From: Bacteroidota bacterium
Lineage (GTDB): Bacteria; Bacteroidota; Bacteroidia; UKL13-3
Assembly: GCA_947462865.1 (NCBI GenBank)
Contig: CANHRW010000060.1
Location: 1 to 9,774, forward strand
Direction: 5' to 3'
Length of the DNA: 9,774 nucleotides
In this document: positions 1 through 6,870 of the stretch, in pieces
How positions within the stretch are numbered: the stretch's first letter is position 1
Layout of the letters: the number at the start of each line of letters is the position of its first letter
Notes under the pieces: generated by a model
Database searches by the model: none
Seen by the model: the letters and a program-made list of their open reading frames with translations, nothing else
Told to the model about the DNA's origin: nothing
Translations under genes and position numbers: made by a program

Positions 1-178
1 CAATCACGGCAGAGGCAGCTGTTGTGTATAAAAAAGGTTCGTATTTGGGGTTTGCCAAAAAAGACAAGGCTCCAGTTCCGCCTTCTTCTATTTTAGCAAG
101 CGTGTTTAATTTGATTTGTTCGTCTCCTTCTACAAATCCGCCTAGTATATTGGCTACTTCTTTGGCTGATAATTCCAT
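1..178 (-). CDS. lpxD: UDP-3-O-acylglucosamine N-acyltransferase LpxD, N-terminal part (cut by window edge)
   Basis: Reading the minus strand from the ATG at 178-176 gives 59 codons open to the window edge. The peptide begins MELSAKEVANILGGFVEGD and continues with KIEEGGTGALSFLANPKY, typical of the N-terminal uridine-binding domain of LpxD. The F-x2-N-x2-Y arrangement (F40, N43, Y46) matches the residues that hold the uracil ring in characterised LpxD. Family knowledge: LpxD adds the N-linked 3-hydroxyacyl chain from acyl-ACP to UDP-3-O-acylglucosamine, the third step of lipid A synthesis, in the cytoplasm. The left-handed helix acyltransferase domain and the rest of the usual roughly 340 residues lie outside the window. 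The start is 11 bp after the stop of the HD hydrolase gene on the same strand, so the two are probably cotranscribed. In Bacteroidota lpxD is commonly followed by lpxC/fabZ and lpxA, which I would expect further left. Confidence 0.9.
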   Translation of the reverse strand, partial: MELSAKEVANILGGFVEGDEQIKLNTLAKIEEGGTGALSFLANPKYEPFLYTTAASAVI

Positions 179-189
179 GAATAATGACT

Positions 190-1419
190 TTAATTATTTG
201 TTATAATTGATTTGGGGTAACACATAAAATACTTGGTAACAGATTTACTGAGCGCTTCAATATTGTATTGGTCTGAGGCTTTAGAAATTTCAGTAGTAGT
301 GCCATTTTTAAACAAAATTTTAATGTTGAATTTGTCTAAGCTATAGGCACTGTTTCTGACAGAGTCTGTGTAAATAAAATAATCGGTTAACTCAATGTCT
401 ATTCCCATTTGCTCACAAAGCAATTGTTTTTTTTGTGCAACAATAGCAGCATCAAAAGGTTCGTTTGAGAATACCATTTTTGGAAGTTTCCTGTTGATTA
501 AATTTTGGCACAAGGTGCTCAATACAATGTCTTCATGATTCATCCAGACCTTAATTGCAGACATAATGTCTTCGTCGTCTAGCAAAGTGTAAAAATGAAG
601 ATTTGTTTGGTTCTCAAAAAACTGATCTGATTTGGGTTGATGGTTCAAAAACCAATTTAAAGCTGGGCTAGCAAACAATGTTTCACCTTGTTTATTTAAA
701 TAATAAGCTCGATCAATGGCTTTAACTAGCATGTTTTCTGCAGCTACAACAGTTTTGTGTAAATATACCTGCCAATACATGAGCCTGCGCGCTATTAAGA
801 ATTTTTCAATGCTGTAAATTCCTTTTTCATCAACTACCAGTTCTTGGTCTTTTACATTGAGCATATTGATAATTCTATCTTGTCCTACTACACCTTCTTG
901 AACCCCACTGTAAAAACTGTCTCGCCTTAAATAATCCAATCGGTCCATATCTAATTGGCTGCTCACCAATTGGTGCAAAAACAATTTAGGGTATTTATTA
1001 GTAAAAATGGCAATGCAGAGGTCTAATTTACCATTGAATTCTTGATTGAGCAGGTGCATTAAATGAAGCGAAATGTGTTCATGGTGCATACCTTTTACCA
1101 ACACTTTTTCGAGGGTATGAGAAAATGGACCATGCCCAATATCATGCAGCAAAAGTGCAGCACATACGGCTTCTTTTTCTTCTGAACTAATTTCAATTCC
1201 CTTTGCTTCTAAATTCTCAATAGCTTGCTTGCCTAAGCTCATGGCGCCAATGACATGTTGAAACCTGGTATGTTGTGCTCCTGGGTATACAAAATGAGAA
1301 AGCCCCAACTGTTTGATTCTTCTTAATCTTTGGAACCAAGGATGTTCTAAAATACCAATTAATAAAGTGCCTTCTATAGTCACAAAGCCGTAGAGAGGGT
1401 CATTGATGGTTTTTCTCAA
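190..1419 (-). CDS. HD-domain metal-dependent phosphohydrolase (SAMHD1/dGTPase-like)
   Basis: The 409-residue protein has the HD-superfamily signature in order: HTRFQH (50-55), LHDIGHGPFSH (91-101) and QLDMDRLDYLRRD (155-167). By comparison with SAMHD1-type enzymes the metal ligands would be H55, H92, D93 and D159, with R52, H96, H101, R160 and Y163 near the substrate. Relatives hydrolyse nucleoside triphosphates or other phosphate esters; the substrate here cannot be read from sequence. It probably shares a transcript with lpxD, 11 bp downstream, and is divergent from porX. The start is uncertain. The reading frame opens at TTG (1419-1417), giving MRKTINDPLYGF, and family members usually begin a few residues before this NDPxYGF motif, so little is missing. 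No ATG lies in frame upstream before the TGA stop. An out-of-frame ATG at 1442-1440 would read MLNNKTRF and then stop over the TTG. Confidence 0.88.
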   Translation of the reverse strand: MRKTINDPLYGFVTIEGTLLIGILEHPWFQRLRRIKQLGLSHFVYPGAQHTRFQHVIGAMSLGKQAIENLEAKGIEISSEEKEAVCAALLLHDIGHGPFSHTLEKVLVKGMHHEHISLHLMHLLNQEFNGKLDLCIAIFTNKYPKLFLHQLVSSQLDMDRLDYLRRDSFYSGVQEGVVGQDRIINMLNVKDQELVVDEKGIYSIEKFLIARRLMYWQVYLHKTVVAAENMLVKAIDRAYYLNKQGETLFASPALNWFLNHQPKSDQFFENQTNLHFYTLLDDEDIMSAIKVWMNHEDIVLSTLCQNLINRKLPKMVFSNEPFDAAIVAQKKQLLCEQMGIDIELTDYFIYTDSVRNSAYSLDKFNIKILFKNGTTTEISKASDQYNIEALSKSVTKYFMCYPKSIITNN

Positions 1420-1442
1420 AATCTTGTTTTGTTGTTGAGCAT

Positions 1443-1450
1443 CAAAAATA
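1443..1450 (-). promoter_or_regulatory. Candidate -7 promoter element (TATTTTTG) of the HD hydrolase-lpxD unit
   Basis: On the minus strand this octamer fits the Bacteroidota housekeeping -7 consensus TAnnTTTG exactly. Transcription would begin a few bases downstream, near 1438, giving a leader of about 18 nt before the TTG at 1419. I see no good TTG/TTTG -33 element at the usual spacing, so the call rests on the -7 match and on its place in a divergent intergenic region. Confidence 0.4.
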
Positions 1451-1514
1451 AGGAATCACAAGAATATCGCCTATCATTACAATTTTTAATAAGTAGTTCC
1501 GTTAAACAATTGCT

Positions 1515-1522
1515 TATTTTTG
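1515..1522 (+). promoter_or_regulatory. Candidate -7 promoter element (TATTTTTG) of porX
   Basis: This is an exact TAnnTTTG match that ends only 4 bases before the porX ATG. If it is used, transcription would begin at or next to the start codon and the mRNA would be leaderless or nearly so. No convincing -33 element lies upstream. The octamer could instead be simply an AT-rich translation-initiation region, which is normal in Bacteroidota. Confidence 0.35.
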
Positions 1523-1526
1523 AACT

Positions 1527-3074
1527 ATGGTAAAAATTCTTTGGGTTGACGATGAAATTGAATTGTTGAAGCCTCATATTCTTTTTTTAAAATCAAAAGG
1601 TTATGAAGTAGATAAGTGTAGCAATGGTACTGATGCACTTGAGTTGATAAAAGAGACAAGGTATGAAGCTGTTTTATTAGACGAAAATATGCCTGGTATT
1701 AGTGGATTGGAAGCCCTTACTCAAATGAAACTCATTGCTCCTGACATGCCTGTAATTATGATTACTAAAAGTGAGGAGGAGCACATTATGGAAGACGCAA
1801 TAGGAAGTCAAATAGCCGATTACTTAATAAAGCCAGTGAACAGTAGTCAAATTTTATTGTCGTTAAAGAAAAATCTAGACGCAAAACAACTAATGACCGA
1901 AAAAACTGTTCAAAACTATCAACAGGAATTCAGACAATTGAGTATAGAATTAATGGATGTCAATGATTACAAAGGCTGGGAATCTGTTTATAGGAAATTG
2001 GTTTATTGGGAACTAGAATTGGCCAAATCAGGAGATACGGGTATGGATGAAATGCTTTCTATGCAAAAACGCGATGCCAACAATGCCTGGTCAAAATTTG
2101 TAGCCAAACATTTTATAGATTTCATCAAAAAGCCAACTGCACAAACACCTTTGATGAGTCACAAAGTGCTAGCCCATCATTTACCACATTTGTTAAAATC
2201 TGATTGTCCAGTATTTTTAGTGGTGATAGACAATTTTAGATACGATCAGTGGAAATTGATACAAAATGCACTGAGCGAGTTTTTTAATGTGGTTCAAGAT
2301 GAAATGTACATGACCATTTTGCCAACGACTACACATTATGCAAGAAATAGTTTGTTTGCTGGAATGATGCCCGCTGAAATTGAAAAGAAACATCCTAATT
2401 TATGGGTAAATGAGGAAGACGAGGAAGGTAAAAATTTGCACGAAGAAGCCCTCTTGGCCAATCAACTCAATCAATTGGGTTATACAGGTAAATTTAGTTT
2501 CAAGAAAGTCACTCACTTGGGAGCAGGTAAAGAACTCATTGACCAAATTCCCAATATGTTTAATAATCCCTTCAATGTAATTGTATATAATTTTGTAGAT
2601 ATGCTCAGCCATGTCAGAACAGAAATGAATGTAATGAAGGAGTTAGCTGAAGATGAAGCAGCATATAGAAGCATTACTGCCAGTTGGTTTGAACATTCAC
2701 CCTTATTTGAAGCCCTCAAAAAGATTGCAGCTAAAAAAGCAAAGTTGATTATTACAACCGATCATGGTTCTATTAGAGTTCAAAACCCTGTAAAAGTAAT
2801 TGGGGACAAAAGCACCTCTACCAATTTAAGGTACAAACAAGGTAAAAGCTTAACTTACAATGAAAAAGAATTGTTTGCCATAAGAAAACCTGAGGACGCC
2901 CAATTGCCCAAACAATTCATGAGTAGTACCTATGTCTTTGCTCAAGGTGAAGATTTTATGGTTTATCCCAATAATTACAATTACCATGTAAACATGTATG
3001 CAAATTCATTTCAACATGGTGGTATCAGTTTGGAAGAAATGCTGGTTCCTTTTATTACACTTGAAACAAAATGA
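1527..3074 (+). CDS. porX: PorX: response regulator with PglZ-type phosphatase-like output domain
   Basis: The 515-residue protein starts with a receiver domain (about 1-120). It has the acidic pair D8/D9, the phospho-acceptor D52 in LLDENMPG, T80, and the K102-P103 pair. A helical linker (about 125-220) leads to a PglZ/alkaline-phosphatase-superfamily domain (about 225-515). Candidate metal-site residues there are D235 (VVIDN), the threonines of PTTTHYARN (267-269), D358 and H362 (NFVDMLSH), D412-H413 (TTDHGS) and H497 (FQHGG), so the site looks intact. Family knowledge: PorX is phosphorylated by the kinase PorY, acts with the sigma factor SigP on type IX secretion genes, and has phosphodiesterase activity on oligonucleotides in studied members. 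PorY is not in the window. The start is fixed by the receiver's first strand (VKILWVDDE). The stop overlaps the next gene's ATG by ATGA, which implies coupled translation. Confidence 0.92.
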   Translation: MVKILWVDDEIELLKPHILFLKSKGYEVDKCSNGTDALELIKETRYEAVLLDENMPGISGLEALTQMKLIAPDMPVIMITKSEEEHIMEDAIGSQIADYLIKPVNSSQILLSLKKNLDAKQLMTEKTVQNYQQEFRQLSIELMDVNDYKGWESVYRKLVYWELELAKSGDTGMDEMLSMQKRDANNAWSKFVAKHFIDFIKKPTAQTPLMSHKVLAHHLPHLLKSDCPVFLVVIDNFRYDQWKLIQNALSEFFNVVQDEMYMTILPTTTHYARNSLFAGMMPAEIEKKHPNLWVNEEDEEGKNLHEEALLANQLNQLGYTGKFSFKKVTHLGAGKELIDQIPNMFNNPFNVIVYNFVDMLSHVRTEMNVMKELAEDEAAYRSITASWFEHSPLFEALKKIAAKKAKLIITTDHGSIRVQNPVKVIGDKSTSTNLRYKQGKSLTYNEKELFAIRKPEDAQLPKQFMSSTYVFAQGEDFMVYPNNYNYHVNMYANSFQHGGISLEEMLVPFITLETK

Positions 3075-3394
3075 ATGGCATAGAGTTACTAGTTAATATT
3101 GAATTGTTTCCAGAAAATAAGGGTGGAAAGTATGCACCTGTTTTCCCAGGAACTGGTTGTAGTTTGTTCCTAAGCGATGGCAGTATTTGGCATTGTTTAC
3201 AAGAATTTACAGACAGAGAATTCGCATTTTCAGGTGAAAGTTACAAAGCCAAAATCACATTTTTTGACCAAATTCCACCACTTGAGTTGTTTTACAAAGG
3301 CAAAGATTTTAAATTATTAGAAGGACAACTAGAAATTGGCTCTGGAATGATTTTAGAAACCAAACAAAGTTCAAATGAACTGAACACTCATTAA
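3071..3394 (+). CDS. Small protein resembling EF-Tu domain III, coupled to porX
   Basis: This 107-residue protein has no signal peptide or membrane segment. Residues about 4-97 follow the pattern of the C-terminal beta-barrel (domain III) of EF-Tu. There is an opening strand (ELLVNIELFP), the ENKGGKYAPVFPGTG turn, comparable with EEGGRxTPFxxGY of EF-Tu, a central F-x-G-E stretch (FAFSGES) and a closing strand (LEIGSGMILE), comparable with GRTVGAGVV. The GTPase domain and domain II are absent, so it cannot act as an elongation factor. What it binds is unknown; domain III of EF-Tu contacts tRNA and protein partners. Its ATG lies in the ATGA overlap with the porX stop, so it is almost certainly translated together with PorX and may work with it (inference). 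Its stop overlaps the convergent TPR gene by TTAA. The similarity was judged by eye. Confidence 0.72.
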   Translation: MNGIELLVNIELFPENKGGKYAPVFPGTGCSLFLSDGSIWHCLQEFTDREFAFSGESYKAKITFFDQIPPLELFYKGKDFKLLEGQLEIGSGMILETKQSSNELNTH

Positions 3395-4422
3395 TTTGAC
3401 AAAGCCTGTAAAGCTTCTTTAGCCAGGGTGTATTGGGCATCTGATTCCAAAGCTTTTTTATAATTTTCAATGGCCTCCTGAGGATTGCCTTGCATTTCAA
3501 GAACCAGCCCTTTCATGTAAAAAGCTGCAGCATATTGGTTATTCATTCCAATAGCTATGTCCCAATTTCTCAAGGCATCTTTATAATTTTTAATTTCAAA
3601 ATTCAGGTATCCAACATTGAAATAGGCCTTGTAAAAACTTGGGTCAATATCAATGACCCTTCTGTAGTCTAGTAGTGCTTTTTGATAGAGACGGATTTTT
3701 TGGTAAAAAATGGCTCTTCCAAAGAAAGCATCGGTGTTCTTAGGACTTATTTTAATCACTGAATTGTAATACTCAATGGCTATTTTATTGTTCTGTGCCG
3801 CATATAAATTGGCAATGTACAGCATAGATTCTAAGTCTTTTGAATCATGTTCTACTGCTGTTTGAAAATGATAAATAGCCCTTGATGTATCGCCCATTTC
3901 TCTGTAATTCAATCCTAAATTATGGTATAGGGTAGCATTTTCTGGTTCTAATACAATCAATTCCTGTAACAAACCAATTGATTTTTTATGCTCTTTTACC
4001 AAATAATACAAATCAGCTAATTTTAATTTCACATCATTGAAATCGGGTTTAATTGAAAGCGTTTTTGTATAGAATTTTTCAGCATTTTTGGTTTCGTTTT
4101 TAGCATAATAAACCCTGCCTAGTAAAAAAGTATAAATTGGGTTCAAAGAATCTATTTGCACGGCATTAGTTAAGTCTGATTCTGCTCGGGTTAGGTAGCC
4201 TTGATTGAAATAGATTTGAGCCCTGTTGTAATACAATTCTGCATTATCCGGATCAGATTCCAATTCTTTGCTGATATTTTTAACAGCTTCAATTTGAGCT
4301 ACTGAATCTTTTGGGATATTATTTTTTGAGGAATAGCCTTGGTTACAAGCTGTAAACAATAGCAAATAAATGGCATTGATATAAATCAGTTTTTTGAATG
4401 ACAAGGGTTTTATATTTTGCAT
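3391..4422 (-). CDS. TPR-repeat lipoprotein
   Basis: The 343-residue protein begins with a lipoprotein signal peptide: basic start, hydrophobic stretch IYLLLFTA, and lipobox cysteine C26 (LFTAC; phenylalanine at -3 is slightly atypical). The mature N-terminus CNQGYSSKNN has no run of acidic residues of the kind reported as a surface-export signal in some Bacteroidota, so a periplasm-facing outer-membrane anchor is likely. After a short helical stretch there are eight tandem TPRs from about residue 61 to 332, almost all 34 residues long (the fifth is 33), with the usual small/aromatic pattern (for example AELYYNRAQIYFNQGYLTRA). Such proteins are protein-binding scaffolds; the partner is unknown. 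It is far shorter than the type IX secretion TPR lipoprotein PorW, so I do not give it that name. It is convergent with the porX pair, sharing TTAA as both stop codons, and divergent from hmgA across 72 bp. Confidence 0.87.
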   Translation of the reverse strand: MQNIKPLSFKKLIYINAIYLLLFTACNQGYSSKNNIPKDSVAQIEAVKNISKELESDPDNAELYYNRAQIYFNQGYLTRAESDLTNAVQIDSLNPIYTFLLGRVYYAKNETKNAEKFYTKTLSIKPDFNDVKLKLADLYYLVKEHKKSIGLLQELIVLEPENATLYHNLGLNYREMGDTSRAIYHFQTAVEHDSKDLESMLYIANLYAAQNNKIAIEYYNSVIKISPKNTDAFFGRAIFYQKIRLYQKALLDYRRVIDIDPSFYKAYFNVGYLNFEIKNYKDALRNWDIAIGMNNQYAAAFYMKGLVLEMQGNPQEAIENYKKALESDAQYTLAKEALQALSN

Positions 4423-4447
4423 CTTGAATAATTGATAGATTGAATCA

Positions 4448-4477
4448 TTTGTTCAATTCTTTTTTTTAATACTAACG
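4448..4477 (+). promoter_or_regulatory. Weak candidate promoter for hmgA
   Basis: TTTG at 4448-4451 is followed after 18 bases by TACTAACG at 4470-4477, a poor match to TAnnTTTG that keeps the TA and the final G. It would place transcription start about 10 bases before the hmgA ATG. The 72-bp gap between two divergent genes must hold a promoter for each, but neither is clear. Confidence 0.2.
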
Positions 4478-4494
4478 CAAAATAATACAAGTCT

Positions 4495-5652
4495 ATGCCT
4501 TTTTACCACAAATTGGGACAAATTCCTTCAAAAAGACATGTTCAGTTCAGAAAACCTGATGGCAGTTTGTATGCTGAGGAGCTGGTTTCTACTGAAGGTT
4601 TCAGTAGTGTTTATTCATTGGTTTATCACTGTCATCCCCCTACATTGGTTAAAGCCATAGGTGAACCAATAGATGTAACCCCAAAAGCAGCCATCTCAAA
4701 AAACCTTCAAAACAGAAGCTTTCAAACCTTCAAAACCAAACCAGAAGCTGACTATTTACAATCTAGAAAAATCCTCCTGTTTAATAAAGATTTGTATGTA
4801 TGTGCTGCGGCACCACAAAATAGCATGACTGATTATTTTTTTAAAAATTCAGATGCTGATGAAATCATCTTTGTGCATGAAGGTACAGGCGTTTTAAAAA
4901 CGGTTTTTGGTTCAATTGCTTTTGAATACGGCGATTATTTAGTCATTCCAAGAGGAACCATCTACCAGCTTACGTTTCATACTACTGAAAATAGGCTCAT
5001 GATTACGGAAAGTTTTTCGCCAATTAAACCGCCTAAAAGATATTTAAACAGTTTTGGTCAATTCTTGGAACATTCTCCTTATTGTGAAAGAGATTTAAAA
5101 TTACCCGAGAACCTTGAAACACATGATGAAATTGGAGAATTCAAAGTGATGATTAAAAAGCAGGATATGATTTATCCATATACCTATATGAATCATCCAT
5201 TTGACGCCATTGGTTGGGATGGATACCAATATCCTTATGGATTCAGTATTCACAATTATGAGCCTATAACGGGTAGGGTTCATATGCCACCACCAATTCA
5301 TCAAACTTTTGAGGGACATAATTTTGTGGTTTGTTCTTTTGTACCAAGAATGTACGATTACCACCCATTGTCTATACCAGCACCTTACCACCATAGCAAT
5401 GTAGACAGTGATGAATTGTTGTATTATGTAGATGGCGATTTTATGAGCAGAAAACATGTAGAACGTGGCATGATCAGTTTGCATCCAAAAGGTATTCCAC
5501 ATGGTCCGCATCCGGGAACAGTAGAAAAGTCTATAGGTGCAAAAGAAACCAAAGAATTGGCCGTTATGATTGATCCTTTTTACCCTCTGGCAATTACAGC
5601 AGAGGCTATTTCTCTTGAAGACCCGGGATATTATTTGAGTTGGGTTCAATAA
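4495..5652 (+). CDS. hmgA: Homogentisate 1,2-dioxygenase
   Basis: The 385-residue protein starts MPFYHKLGQIPSKRHVQFR, typical of the short Bacteroidota-type homogentisate dioxygenase. It is a two-cupin enzyme that uses Fe(II) and O2 to open the ring of homogentisate to maleylacetoacetate in the cytoplasm (tyrosine and phenylalanine catabolism). The first cupin region includes DEIIFVHEGTGVL (122-134). The second holds the iron site: PYHHSNVDSDELLYY, with H300 and E307 as probable ligands, and GIPHGPHPG with H336. In the human enzyme the first two ligands are spaced H-x5-E (H335/E341); here the glutamate that aligns by the following E-x6-G pattern is H-x6-E, so one residue is inserted. The family's longer members have about 430-445 residues. 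The gene lies 51 bp before hppD, the preceding step in the pathway, on the same strand. Confidence 0.9.
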   Translation: MPFYHKLGQIPSKRHVQFRKPDGSLYAEELVSTEGFSSVYSLVYHCHPPTLVKAIGEPIDVTPKAAISKNLQNRSFQTFKTKPEADYLQSRKILLFNKDLYVCAAAPQNSMTDYFFKNSDADEIIFVHEGTGVLKTVFGSIAFEYGDYLVIPRGTIYQLTFHTTENRLMITESFSPIKPPKRYLNSFGQFLEHSPYCERDLKLPENLETHDEIGEFKVMIKKQDMIYPYTYMNHPFDAIGWDGYQYPYGFSIHNYEPITGRVHMPPPIHQTFEGHNFVVCSFVPRMYDYHPLSIPAPYHHSNVDSDELLYYVDGDFMSRKHVERGMISLHPKGIPHGPHPGTVEKSIGAKETKELAVMIDPFYPLAITAEAISLEDPGYYLSWVQ

Positions 5653-5666
5653 AAACAGAAAAAGCT

Positions 5667-5674
5667 TATTTTTG
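5667..5674 (+). promoter_or_regulatory. Candidate -7 promoter element (TATTTTTG) of hppD
   Basis: This is an exact TAnnTTTG match in the 51-bp gap between hmgA and hppD, giving a leader of roughly 25 nt. It sits in the 13-mer GCTTATTTTTGAA, which is also found before porX at 1512-1524. The nearest upstream TTG (5640-5642) is 24 bases away, somewhat longer than usual. It could give hppD its own promoter in addition to read-through from hmgA. Confidence 0.35.
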
Positions 5675-5703
5675 AAAATTAAAAACAGCGTATTTTACAT
5701 ATC

Positions 5704-6810
5704 ATGACAGATTCAAAGAACACAGATTTTTTACCATTAAACGGAACAGATTATATTGAGTTATATGTGGGCAATGCCAAACAGGCTGCACATTTTTACA
5801 AAACAGCATTTGGATTTCAGTCACTGGCCTATGCTGGACCAGAAACAGGCATGAGAGACAGAGCCAGCTATGTTTTGGTTCAAAATAAAATGAGGTTAAT
5901 GTTAACATCTCCATTGCATTCAGATAGCCCCATTGCAAAACACCACATGAAACATGGTGATGGTGTAAAAGTATTGGCCTTGTGGGTGGATGACGCATAT
6001 GATGCTTTTGAACAAACTACCAAAAGAGGAGCGCTAGCTAGCATGCAACCAACAACATTAACTGATACCAATGGTGAAGTCAGATTGAGTGGAATTAAAA
6101 CCTATGGTGATGTTGAACATATTTTTGTAGAAAGAAAAAATTACAATGGCGTTTTTATGCCAGGTTTTGTAGAATGGAAGAGCGATTACAATCCTGAGCC
6201 AACTGGTTTGCTTTATGTAGACCATTGTGTAGGTAATGTTGATTGGAACCAAATGAATCCGAGGGTTGATTTCTATGCCAATGTGATGGGTTTTAAAAAC
6301 ATTCTTTCTTTTGATGACAAAGACATTTCAACAGAATACTCTGCATTAATGAGTAAAGTAATGAGCAATGGAAATGGATACGTGAAATTTCCTATCAATG
6401 AGCCTGCCGTAGGTAAAAGAAAATCACAAGTTGAAGAATTTCTGGAATTTTATGAAGGTGAAGGCACCCAGCACATTGCAATAGCTACCAATGATATTGT
6501 TTCTACAGTTAAACAATTAATGGCCAGGGGAGTTGAATTTTTGAAAGTTCCTACCACTTATTACGATACATTACTTGAAAGAGTTGGTCCTATAGAAGAA
6601 GATTTAACTCCGCTTAAAGAATTAGGAATTTTAGTGGATCGTGATGATGAAGGTTATTTACTTCAACTTTTTAGTAAGCCAGTTGAAGACAGACCAACCA
6701 TGTTCTATGAGATCATTCAAAGAAAAGGGGCCAAATCTTTTGGGAAAGGCAATTTCAAAGCCTTATTTGAGTCAATTGAAAGAGAACAAGCCAACAGAGG
6801 AAATTTATAA
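5704..6810 (+). CDS. hppD: 4-hydroxyphenylpyruvate dioxygenase
   Basis: The 368-residue protein has two vicinal-oxygen-chelate domains (about 14-150 and 168-335). The iron ligands are in the expected places: H174 (YVDHCVGNV), H257 (GTQHIAIAT) and E336 (TMFYEIIQRKG). Other conserved features are Q321 in LLQLFSKPVEDRP and the C-terminal gating helix SFGKGNFKALFESIEREQ (345-362). The enzyme converts 4-hydroxyphenylpyruvate, O2 and Fe(II) to homogentisate with loss of CO2 and migration of the side chain, in the cytoplasm. Its product is the substrate of HmgA, encoded just upstream. Full length for bacterial members. The ATG gives the normal N-terminus (FLPLNGTDYIELYVGNAKQAA). An intrinsic terminator begins 21 bases after its stop, so the hmgA-hppD unit ends here. 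Confidence 0.95.
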   Translation: MTDSKNTDFLPLNGTDYIELYVGNAKQAAHFYKTAFGFQSLAYAGPETGMRDRASYVLVQNKMRLMLTSPLHSDSPIAKHHMKHGDGVKVLALWVDDAYDAFEQTTKRGALASMQPTTLTDTNGEVRLSGIKTYGDVEHIFVERKNYNGVFMPGFVEWKSDYNPEPTGLLYVDHCVGNVDWNQMNPRVDFYANVMGFKNILSFDDKDISTEYSALMSKVMSNGNGYVKFPINEPAVGKRKSQVEEFLEFYEGEGTQHIAIATNDIVSTVKQLMARGVEFLKVPTTYYDTLLERVGPIEEDLTPLKELGILVDRDDEGYLLQLFSKPVEDRPTMFYEIIQRKGAKSFGKGNFKALFESIEREQANRGNL

Positions 6811-6831
6811 TATAAACTAAAATGTTTCATG

Positions 6832-6863
6832 AACAGCCTGTGTATGCAGGCTGTTTTTATTTT
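6832..6863 (+). terminator. Intrinsic terminator after hppD
   Basis: AACAGCCTG (6832-6840) and CAGGCTGTT (6847-6855) form a perfect 9-bp stem with the 6-base loop TGTATG, followed directly by TTTATTTT (6856-6863). Strong stem plus U-tract 21 bases after the hppD stop is a standard rho-independent terminator. It overlaps the longest reading frame of the downstream LOG gene and so argues against a start at 6829 or 6844. Confidence 0.88.
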
Positions 6864-6870
6864 AAATGCT

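Noticed and set aside
24..206. 60-residue plus-strand open frame
   Set aside because: It is antisense to the clear LpxD N-terminus and shows no family features.
3391..4422. Calling the TPR lipoprotein PorW
   Set aside because: PorW-type proteins are much longer, and no other secretion component is nearby. TPRs alone do not support the name.
5101..5649. 182-residue minus-strand open frame inside hmgA
   Set aside because: Full overlap with the well-supported homogentisate dioxygenase. Its Cys-, Trp- and Ile-rich translation looks like antisense of a coding frame.
5659..5673. A/T-rich imperfect palindrome around AAGCTT after hmgA, considered as a terminator
   Set aside because: The stem is almost all A-T around AAGCTT with no room for a loop, and it coincides with the better-supported -7 element.
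5702..5998. 98-residue minus-strand open frame inside hppD
   Set aside because: Antisense shadow of hppD with biased composition and no recognisable motif.
6829..6870. Upstream extension of the LOG gene (ATG at 6829 or 6844)
   Set aside because: It encodes the arms and U-tract of the hppD terminator rather than conserved protein sequence.
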